64,000 bases of DNA from Micromonospora rhizosphaerae (GTDB lineage: Bacteria; Actinomycetota; Actinomycetes; Mycobacteriales; Micromonosporaceae), in NCBI RefSeq assembly GCF_900091465.1, contig NZ_FMHV01000002.1:5952001-6016000 (forward strand). Reading direction: 5' to 3'. This document shows, piece after piece, positions 43,829 to 52,837 of this stretch. Below the pieces are notes generated by a model, which did not search any database, had not been told where the DNA came from, and saw nothing but the letters and a program-made list of their open reading frames with translations. The position numbers were made by a program, and so were the translations under genes. Within the stretch, counting starts at the first letter, position 1; every line of letters starts with the position of its first letter.

Positions 43829-43943
43829 AAAGTCCCCCCTCGTCGAGCCGACGCGCCAGCGTAGCCATGATTGTCAGAAGGTCGCACGTGGGCGGTCGGG
43901 GTTCCGACCGTCCGGTTGGCGGGACGCAGAAAACGGATAGCCG

Positions 43944-44096
43944 ATGAGCGGCGCTTCGGATCTACTCACGACCATGCCCGCGTTGATTCCACCCACCGAA
44001 CGGGTGCGCACCAGCTTTCTCGCCGCGATGGCCGAGTTCCGCGCCGAGGGACGCGGCGACCGGCAGGACCACTCTATGGTCACGGCTCACCGCTGA
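43944..44096 (+). pseudogene. Truncated GNAT acetyltransferase remnant
   Basis: A 50-residue ORF (starts MSGASDLLTTMPALIPPTER, continues RTSFLAAMAEFRAEGRGD) matches the typical N-terminus of a GNAT acetyltransferase but ends after SMVTAHR, before the acetyl-CoA motif. It has a poor ribosome binding site. I read it as a decayed fragment, not a working gene. Confidence 0.5.
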
Positions 44097-44111
44097 CCGC
44101 CACTCTGAGTT

Positions 44112-44519
44112 TCACGCCGTGCGGATGACGGTGCAGATGGCCGGGCCGTCCTCGGTGGCGCGCAGCAGATAGCGGTAGCGCTCCCCCGGCACCGCCCGCC
44201 CCTGGCTGTCCAGGAACTCCCACCGCACTGCGACCTCGGTGAGCAGCGCGGAGACCGCCTGCACGTCCTCGATCTGCGCGTTCGCCGCGACGAGTTCGCG
44301 CTCCTGGTAGTCCGGTGCCGCGCCGACGAAGGAGAGCGCCACCGCGGCCGGCGAGGTGAACGAGAAGCTGTAGGTGTCGGCGACCACCAGCCCGGGCAGG
44401 GCGTAGCAGCCGGCGATGCCGGGCACGTCGCCGGCGGTCAGCGCCACGCCGTACCGGTCGAAGAAGTCGGTCAGCGCGTCGAGATCGGTGGAAGCTCTCA
44501 CGCGGGTCTCAATTGCCAC
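44112..44519 (-). CDS. SnoaL/NTF2-like protein
   Basis: A 135-residue protein with the cone-shaped NTF2/SnoaL fold pattern: ALTDFFDRYGVALTAGDVPGIAGCY at the N-terminus, then alternating strands ending in VAVRWEFLDSQGRAVPGERYRYLL and ICTVIRTA. Members range from polyketide cyclases to binding proteins; no catalytic residue is diagnostic here. The start is GTG 44519. It is immediately followed by the YiiX-like gene on the same strand with only a short gap. Confidence 0.65.
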   Translation of the reverse strand: MAIETRVRASTDLDALTDFFDRYGVALTAGDVPGIAGCYALPGLVVADTYSFSFTSPAAVALSFVGAAPDYQERELVAANAQIEDVQAVSALLTEVAVRWEFLDSQGRAVPGERYRYLLRATEDGPAICTVIRTA

Positions 44520-44541
44520 CGACGGGTCACGGCAAACCTGG

Positions 44542-45204
44542 TCAGCGCGGCGGAATGCGCACCTCGATCTCGGCGCCGAGCTGAGCGCCCCCGGAGAGGT
44601 GGAGGTCGTCCCCGCTCCAGAACCGCCCCGGGTCGTACCAGTTCGGACGCCGACCGGCCGGCAGCAGGCCCATCGCCTCGTAGGTCACCGCGACCACCTC
44701 GGCGCAGTACGCGGTCTCCAGCGCCCGGTCGCCCACCGGCACGCGGTCACCGTCGGGGGCGGACGGAGCCGGGCGCCGCAGGTTCGGAACCCGTCCCCGC
44801 AGCCAGCGCCAGGCGAGTTGGGCGGTGGACGGGAACGGCGTGCCGTCGAGCCGGGCGACGCTGCGCAGCACCGCCTCCTCCATCCCGGCGTCGGCCGGCG
44901 GTTCGAGCTGGCGTAGCCAGGCCCGCTGGCCGTACCGGTTGGCCCACACGCAGACCGCGTCCCGCAGATCGTGCAGCTGCACGCCCCGCTGGTGGGCGCC
45001 GGTCCACATGTCCGGCAGCGACCGCCCCAGCTCGGCGTGCCACATCAACGGCGGCATGTCGTCCAGCACCACGGCCATGCCCACGTGGTTGACGGGGCTG
45101 TTGGTGGTGAACTGGATGGCGCGGTCCGGCGCGCTGCGGCCCCGGAACACCCACACGTCGCCGGTCCGGGTGAGCTCCACGGCCTCGTCCAGGCTGATGC
45201 TCAC
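44542..45204 (-). CDS. YiiX/permuted papain-like hydrolase family protein
   Basis: A 220-residue protein with a permuted NlpC/P60-like pattern: catalytic His in TTNSPVNHVGMAVVLD and Cys in LETAYCAEVVAVTYEAMGL, with the Tyr-Asp region NWYDPGRFWSG later. Members are amidases or lipid-linked peptidases, mostly uncharacterised. AGGAGG lies seven bases upstream of GTG 45204. The protein ends EVRIPPR. Sequence between 43829 and 43943 shows only spacer. Confidence 0.7.
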   Translation of the reverse strand: MSISLDEAVELTRTGDVWVFRGRSAPDRAIQFTTNSPVNHVGMAVVLDDMPPLMWHAELGRSLPDMWTGAHQRGVQLHDLRDAVCVWANRYGQRAWLRQLEPPADAGMEEAVLRSVARLDGTPFPSTAQLAWRWLRGRVPNLRRPAPSAPDGDRVPVGDRALETAYCAEVVAVTYEAMGLLPAGRRPNWYDPGRFWSGDDLHLSGGAQLGAEIEVRIPPR

Positions 45205-45297
45205 GCCGTCGCCTCCTGGACATCCGCTGACGGCAGGAGGCCCGACCGCGGGGTGTTTCGCTCGCTGCGCTCGCTCATGGACGACTACCCTAAGCCG

Positions 45298-45489
45298 ATG
45301 CGGCAACGGATGCGGTGGTGGAAGGTGCTCGGGCTGGCCGGCCTCGCCGGGGTCGCGGCGTCCGGGGTGGTCATCGCCCGGGCGGAGCGGAGGCGCCGGG
45401 CGTACACCCCGGAGGAGATCCGGGGCCGGTTGCGCGAGCGGCACGCGCAGGCCGCAGGAAGCATCCCCTCCGCCGAAGAGCGGCGCTGA
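45298..45489 (+). CDS. Small single-helix membrane protein
   Basis: A 63-residue protein with a basic N-terminus, one hydrophobic helix (LGLAGLAGVAASGVVIA) and a charged C-terminal tail (RRRRAYTPEEIRGRLRERHA). TACCCT (45286-45291) lies six bases before ATG 45298, giving a leaderless mRNA; ATG 45277 is an alternative. Divergent from the YiiX-like gene. Function unknown. Confidence 0.65.
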   Translation: MRQRMRWWKVLGLAGLAGVAASGVVIARAERRRRAYTPEEIRGRLRERHAQAAGSIPSAEERR

Positions 45490-45698
45490 TCCCGATTCAG
45501 TTCGCCGATCCGGTCGCATGCGCGACCGTTCTACCGTCGGTTCGTGGAGGACGGGAGGAGGCCGCGATGAGCGGCCGGGGCGGCCGGCGGTCAGGTCCGG
45601 AAGGGACAGCCGGCGGAGCTGGCCCGAGCTGCGCCCCCAGCCGGCACCGCGACCAGCAGCGACCGCGCCGCAGTGCCGGATCCTCGGCTGACCGGCGG

Positions 45699-46067
45699 TC
45701 ACTCGCCCGTCCGGCGCACCGCCTCGTCGAGCGCCTCGGGGGTACGACCGACCACCGCGCCACCGTCGTCGAGCAGCAGGATCGGGCGCTGGATCAGCTC
45801 CGGATGGGCCACCATCGCCTCGATCCAGCGCGCTTCGCTGGCGTCGTCCCGGGCCCAGTCGGCCATGCCCTGAGCGACCGCGGCCGGCTCTCCGGTCCGG
45901 CAGACGTCCCACGCCCGGGCGTCGAGCCGGCGCAGCACCTCGGTCAACTCTGCCGCGCTCGGCGGCTGCTCGAGGTACGCCCGCAGCCGGTACGGCACCC
46001 GAGCCTCGTCCAGGGTCGCCCGGGCACCAGCGCACTTCGAGCAGGCCGGGTTGTGCCAGATCTCCAT
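45699..46067 (-). CDS. ArsC/Spx-family reductase-like protein
   Basis: A 122-residue thioredoxin-fold protein of the ArsC/Spx family. The N-terminal nucleophile motif is MEIWHNPACSKCAGARA, a CxxC, with family positions RLRAYLEQPPSAAEL and ELIQRPILLLDDGGAVVGR. True arsenate reduction needs a downstream Cys partner not obvious here, so activity is uncertain; it may be a general thiol reductase. The start is ATG 46067. Confidence 0.75.
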   Translation of the reverse strand: MEIWHNPACSKCAGARATLDEARVPYRLRAYLEQPPSAAELTEVLRRLDARAWDVCRTGEPAAVAQGMADWARDDASEARWIEAMVAHPELIQRPILLLDDGGAVVGRTPEALDEAVRRTGE

Positions 46068-46717
46068 GACCGGACATGGTGGCAGACCTCGCCGGCCAGT
46101 CGCCACAAGGCCCACGTGCCAGAGTCAGCGGACCTCTGACGGAGCGTGACTTTCCCGCGTCGCGGGCAATGTTGCACCCTGAGTGACTGTCTTCGGTCGA
46201 CGCCGCCGGCGTCCCCTCGGTCCTGCCGCGACGGACGGGGCTGACCAGCACCTGTCCGATCGGCGGCGCCAGCCGCGGACAACCCTCGCATCCAACGCAG
46301 CGTCTCGGCGAGCCTGCGAGGCCGCATCCTTCGCCAGCCCGGCCACCGGCCTGAGGGCATCCGAGCCGACGCCCATCAGAGACGGTCTGCCCGAATGTCC
46401 GGATTCACTGCAGACCGGATGCGTACGCTGCCCGGCTTGCGGGCCCGATGTCCGGTTCGGGGCCACTCCGGCGGCGGAATGACGCCCGCCCCCGGGTCGT
46501 TGAACATGGCGTAACCTGCGGCGCCCCCGGCGCCGACGACGGGTCACCCGGATGCCACCCCCGCGGAATGTGCGGCTGGCCCGGACGGTTACACCCCCGG
46601 GACACCCGAGCAGGCCCCCGGCCGCAGGGCCCCTTCTCACCCCCCCCTTTTTCATCGCGGCGCGCCGCACCCCCGCGCGCGTCGCCGTGCACCCCCGAAC
46701 GAAAGGCCTCGATCACC
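46068..46717. other. 650-bp gap before the C39 peptidase gene
   Basis: No credible gene was found. Both strands carry short open frames without motifs or ribosome binding sites. The 46140-46480 part is compositionally more mixed than neighbouring coding DNA. A C8-T5 run occurs at 46640-46652. A GAAAGG site (46701-46706) serves the next gene. I see no RNA gene. Confidence 0.5.
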
Positions 46718-47368
46718 ATGCGTACCAACCTGATCCGCAAGGCTGCCCTGACCGCTGCCGGCCTCACCGTCACCGGCGGCGCCATCGCCGCCCCCGCCGT
46801 CGCCGCCCAGGCCACCCCGGCCGAGAAGGCCGCGCAGGTCCAGACCGACCGCAAGACCAGCGGCGAACGCGAACTCAACGTCCGCTACCAGGCCCAGCCG
46901 AACTTCTACTACTGCGGCCCCGCCGCCACCCGCAACGCCCTGAGCGTGCAGGGCAAGGACATCAACGTCGACGCCATGGCCAAGGAGATGGGCACCACCG
47001 AAGCCGGCACCAACTCCATCAACGACATCACCCCGGTGCTGAACAAGGAAACCGGCAAGAACGCCTACCGCAGCACCGAAATCCGCGACAACAAGGCCGA
47101 CGACAAGCAGACCGACAAGCTGCGCACCGACCTCGTCCGCACCATCGACGACGGCCGCGCCGTCGTGGCCAACATCGCCGGCACCGCCACCGACACCGAC
47201 GGCAACACCCACTCCTTCGAGGGCGGACACTACATCAGCGTCGTCGGCTACCACGACGACGGCCACACCGTGACGATCGCCGACTCAGCCGACCCGAACC
47301 AGGCCTCCTACCGGATGAGCGTGGACAACCTGGCCGACTGGATCGCCACCCGCGGCTACGCCGCCTGA
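46718..47368 (+). CDS. Secreted C39-family peptidase-like protein
   Basis: A 216-residue protein with a cleavable signal peptide (MRTNLIRKAALTAAG then hydrophobic, AxA near residue 30) and a papain-like C39 domain. The catalytic Cys is in NFYYCGPAATRNALS, the His in EGGHYISVVGYH and the Asp in VTIADSADPN. Without an attached ABC transporter it acts as a secreted protease or peptide-processing enzyme, substrate unknown. Codon use is biased toward C-ending codons, including runs of GCC. GAAAGG lies eleven bases upstream. A terminator hairpin follows. Confidence 0.8.
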   Translation: MRTNLIRKAALTAAGLTVTGGAIAAPAVAAQATPAEKAAQVQTDRKTSGERELNVRYQAQPNFYYCGPAATRNALSVQGKDINVDAMAKEMGTTEAGTNSINDITPVLNKETGKNAYRSTEIRDNKADDKQTDKLRTDLVRTIDDGRAVVANIAGTATDTDGNTHSFEGGHYISVVGYHDDGHTVTIADSADPNQASYRMSVDNLADWIATRGYAA

Positions 47369-47379
47369 CACACCAACAC

Positions 47380-47413
47380 CGAAGGGCCGACCCCACCCGG
47401 GGCCGGCCCTTCG
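47380..47413. terminator. Bidirectional terminator
   Basis: CGAAGGGCCG (47380-47389) and CGGCCCTTCG (47404-47413) form a 10-bp stem with a 14-base loop between converging genes (C39 stop 47368, DedA stop 47426). Confidence 0.75.
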
Positions 47414-47425
47414 TCGTGTCTGGGG

Positions 47426-48082
47426 TCAGCGGTCGCTGCCGGCCCGGACCGGCTCGGCCTCGTCGGCCACCTCCACGGGCTCGAGCCGGCGCGCGCGGCG
47501 GCGCAGCCACCAGGTGCTGGCGAGGCCGGCGAGCACCGCGATCACCAGCCCCGCCCAGGAGATGTCCTTGAGCCAGTGCTCGGCCGCCCGGCCCACGGTG
47601 AAGAGCAGGTAGGTGGTGCCGAACGCCCAGACCAGGCCGCCGGCGGCGTTGGCCAGCAGGAATCGACGGTACGGGACGTGCAGCGCGCCCGCGAGGGGCC
47701 CGGCGAGGATCCGCAGCAGGGCCACGAAGCGGCCGAAGAAGACCGCCCAGACCCCGTGTCGGGCGAAGCTCTGCTCGGCGCGGGCGAGGTGCGCAGGGCC
47801 GAGATGTCGAGGGAAGCGCCGGCCGAGCCGGACGAGCAGCGGACGACCGCCGCGCCGGCCCACCGCGTACCCGACGGAGTCGCCCACGATCGCGCCGAAC
47901 GCCGCCGCGCTGGCCACCCACTCCGGCTCGACGACCCCGGTGGCGGCGAGCAGGGCGGAGCTGACCAGGACGATCTCGCCGGGCAGCGGGACGCCCATGC
48001 TCTCCACGCCGATCACCGCGGCGACGATCAGGTAGACCACGCCCGGCGGCAGCGCGGTAAGCCAGTGCTGTACGTCGACCAC
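47426..48082 (-). CDS. DedA family membrane protein
   Basis: A 218-residue membrane protein of the DedA family (undecaprenyl-phosphate or lipid flippase-related transporters). Visible motifs are VIGVESMGVPLPGEIVLVSSALL, GDSVGYAVGRRGG and the signature FFGRFVALLRILAGPLAGAL. GTG 48082 is chosen because GGAAGGG lies six to seven bases upstream; GTG 48088 is possible but too close. TAGGGT (48109-48114) is a likely -10 box. The 21-residue ORF lies upstream on the same strand. Confidence 0.85.
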   Translation of the reverse strand: MVDVQHWLTALPPGVVYLIVAAVIGVESMGVPLPGEIVLVSSALLAATGVVEPEWVASAAAFGAIVGDSVGYAVGRRGGRPLLVRLGRRFPRHLGPAHLARAEQSFARHGVWAVFFGRFVALLRILAGPLAGALHVPYRRFLLANAAGGLVWAFGTTYLLFTVGRAAEHWLKDISWAGLVIAVLAGLASTWWLRRRARRLEPVEVADEAEPVRAGSDR

Positions 48083-48201
48083 CGCCACCCCTTCCGGTCC
48101 GACCTCGAACCCTACCTCCGGTCCGACGTCCGGGCCGCCCGCTCACCCACCGACCACCCTTCGGGCGCCCCTGCGGCCGGCGTCCGGCGGTCAGGAGGCG
48201 G

Positions 48202-48267
48202 TCAGTTGAACACCGTGATCGGGGCCTGGGAGCCGGGTGAGCAGGCGAGCAGGACGTGATGGATCAT
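48202..48267 (-). CDS. 21-residue peptide ORF with strong ribosome binding site
   Basis: Begins MIHHVLLACSPGSQAPIT and ends VFN. AGGAGG lies seven bases upstream of the ATG. A -35 TTGCTA and -10 CATGGT with a 17-base spacer are readable in front of it, so it is probably transcribed from the acn upstream region, divergently. It has one Cys and no known homologue to me. It could be a leader peptide of the downstream DedA gene or a small free peptide. Its promoter overlaps the AcnR-like palindrome. Confidence 0.45.
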   Translation of the reverse strand: MIHHVLLACSPGSQAPITVFN

Positions 48268-48314
48268 GGCGGCACCTCCTCGTCCCGAACCATGGCACGA
48301 GGTTGCGTCAATAG

Positions 48315-48334
48315 CAAGACGGACGTACGGTTTT
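48315..48334. promoter_or_regulatory. AcnR-type operator upstream of aconitase
   Basis: CAAGACGGACGTACGGTTTT matches the palindrome upstream of acnR (63435-63454) at 17 of 20 positions. AcnR represses aconitase in Corynebacterium glutamicum. It lies between the divergent 21-residue ORF and acnA. Confidence 0.6.
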
Positions 48335-48442
48335 GTTGAAGTGGAGAATCGGCGGTAAGTGTTGCCTAAGCAGGGCGGCGCCCCGGCCGGTGCGACAGAC
48401 TGCTCAGGACTATTCACGGTCGCTGGTGTGAAGGAGTACGAC

Positions 48443-51280
<2,838 letters not shown>

Positions 51281-51290
51281 CGTACCAGCA

Positions 51291-51330
51291 GAAGGGCCCC
51301 TCCCCGCGCGACCGCGGGGAGGGGCCCTTC
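51291..51330. terminator. Terminator of acnA and conservon
   Basis: GAAGGGCCCCTCCCCGCG (51291-51308) and its perfect complement (51313-51330) form an 18-bp stem with a four-base loop between converging genes. Confidence 0.85.
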
Positions 51331-51342
51331 GACGTTCAGAGG

Positions 51343-51948
51343 TCAGTCGCCGGCGGCGCGGCGACGGGCCTCGCGGGTCTTCATGGCGTGCTCCATCAGC
51401 GTGATGAGCACCTCCTTGCTCGACTCCCGCTGCCGGGCGTCGCAGAGCACCACCGGCACCCCCGAGTCGAGGTTGAGCGCCGCCTGCACCTCGTCGAGCT
51501 GGTAGTGTCGGGCACCGTCGAAGCAGTTCACGGCCACCACGAACGGCGTGCCCCGCCCCTCGAAGTAGTCGATCGAGGGGAAGCAGTCGGCCAGTCGACG
51601 GGTGTCGGCGAGCACCACCGCGCCGATGGCGCCGAGCGCCAACTCGTCCCAGACGAACCAGAAGCGGTCCTGGCCCGGCGTGCCGAACAGGTAGAGCACC
51701 AGGTCGTCGCTGATGGTGATCCGGCCGAAGTCCATCGCCACCGTCGTGGTGGTCTTCTGCTCCACCCCGGAGAGGTCGTCGACGCCGACGCCGGTCTCGG
51801 TCAGCACCTCCTCGGTCCGGAGCGGACGGGTCTCGCTGACCGAGCCGACCATGGTGGTCTTGCCGACGCCGAAACCACCGGCGATCAGGATCTTGATCGC
51901 GGTGGGCAGCGCCGCTCCCGCCAGCCGCTCAGAGCGCCCGTAGTCCAT
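51343..51948 (-). CDS. cvnD: Conservon small GTP-binding protein CvnD
   Basis: Ras-like GTPase of about 201 residues. The P-loop is KILIAGGFGVGKTTMVGSVS, switch region KTTTTVAMDFGRI, G3 YLFGTPGQDRFWFVWDELA, and a G4-like region VVAVNCFDGARHY. Starts with MDYGRSERL, overlapping the DUF742 stop codon region by 20 bases, typical of conservons. It is the last gene of cvnA-B-C-D and probably binds the roadblock protein to signal from the sensor kinase. Confidence 0.93.
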   Translation of the reverse strand: MDYGRSERLAGAALPTAIKILIAGGFGVGKTTMVGSVSETRPLRTEEVLTETGVGVDDLSGVEQKTTTTVAMDFGRITISDDLVLYLFGTPGQDRFWFVWDELALGAIGAVVLADTRRLADCFPSIDYFEGRGTPFVVAVNCFDGARHYQLDEVQAALNLDSGVPVVLCDARQRESSKEVLITLMEHAMKTREARRRAAGD

Positions 51949-52315
51949 TGATAACCGCCTCGAAAACGCTGTTGTCGGGAAGGCCCGCCGTGTTGCGTGG
52001 CTCGCGGACCTGCACCAGGCCACGCGCCACCAGATCGCCGAGCAGGACCCGGATGGTGCCCACCGGCAGGTCCAGGTGAGCGGCGATCTCGGCGACGGAC
52101 TGGATCCGCTGGCAGAGCCCGACGATCGCCAGGTGCTCCGGGCCCAGGCCGATCTCGGTGGTCACGTCCGCGCGGGTCGCCGTCACCAGGGAGATCAGGT
52201 CGAACGTGCCGGTGACCGGGCGGGCCCGGCCACGCGTGACGGCGTACGGACGAACCACCGGCCCCGCATGGTCGTCAATCCACTGGTGCTCCGCGGACTC
52301 TCCCTGCACCGTCAT
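51929..52315 (-). CDS. cvnC: DUF742 conservon protein CvnC
   Basis: A 128-residue DUF742 protein with a winged-helix-like fold (VRPYAVTRGRARPVTGTFDL, then LCQRIQSVAEIAAHLDLPVG and VRVLLGDLVARGLVQV-type helix). Such proteins are the third member of conservons. Three bases separate it from the roadblock gene. ATG 52315. Confidence 0.93.
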   Translation of the reverse strand: MTVQGESAEHQWIDDHAGPVVRPYAVTRGRARPVTGTFDLISLVTATRADVTTEIGLGPEHLAIVGLCQRIQSVAEIAAHLDLPVGTIRVLLGDLVARGLVQVREPRNTAGLPDNSVFEAVINGLRAL

Positions 52316-52318
52316 CGG

Positions 52319-52740
52319 CTACTTCTCGCTGGTCGACTGCTCGGCGTTCCGTGTCGGCGATGCGACGTGCCTGCCGACCCGGGTGACCAGCATCGCCATC
52401 TCGTAGGCGATCAGACCGACGTCGGCTTCCTCGTTGGCGAGGACGGCGAGGCAGGCGTTCCGCCCGGCCGCCGTGACGAACAGGAAGGACGACTGCATCT
52501 CGATGATGGTCTGCTGCACCTGGCCCCCGCCGAAGCGCTTGCCCGCCCCCGGGCCAGGCTCTGGATGCCCGCCGCCATCGCCGCGAGGTGCTCTCCGTCG
52601 TCGCGGCTGAGCCCCTGCGAGGAGGCCATCAACAGGCCGTCGGTCGAGAGCGCGACCGCGTGCTCGGCCTGCTTCACCCGACCGACCAGATCATCCAGCA
52701 ACCACGTCAGGTCGGCATTCGATGCCGTCTTCTGGGCCAC
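52319..52740 (-). pseudogene. cvnB: Roadblock/LC7 domain protein CvnB with one-base frameshift
   Basis: Roadblock/LC7 regulator of the conservon (about 140 residues when reconstructed). Coherent N-terminal sequence is DLTWLLDDLVGRVKQAEHAV and GLLMASSQGLSRDDGEHLAAMAAGIQSLARG. A run of five C at 52546-52550 on the plus strand breaks it. A sixth would give ARGAGKRFGGGQVQQTIIEMQ and continue to VASPTRNAEQSTSEK. The total is 422 bases, one short of a multiple of three. Likely a homopolymer sequencing error rather than loss. GAGG precedes GTG 52740. Confidence 0.8.
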
Positions 52741-52837
52741 TCGTCGTCCTCTTCTCCCCCGGCTTGTCGCCGTGCTCGTATGGGGCTGACCGGTCGCGCC
52801 GCGGGGCGGGGTACCCGCACCGGGGCGCGGCGCCGGG

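Noticed and set aside
45567..46139. Plus-strand ORF with GGAGGAGG before ATG
   Set aside because: Strong ribosome binding site, but the frame runs antisense through the ArsC-like gene with no motif; treated as chance or a remnant.
46183..46482. 99-residue ORF in the gap before the C39 gene
   Set aside because: No ribosome binding site, Arg-rich start and no motif.
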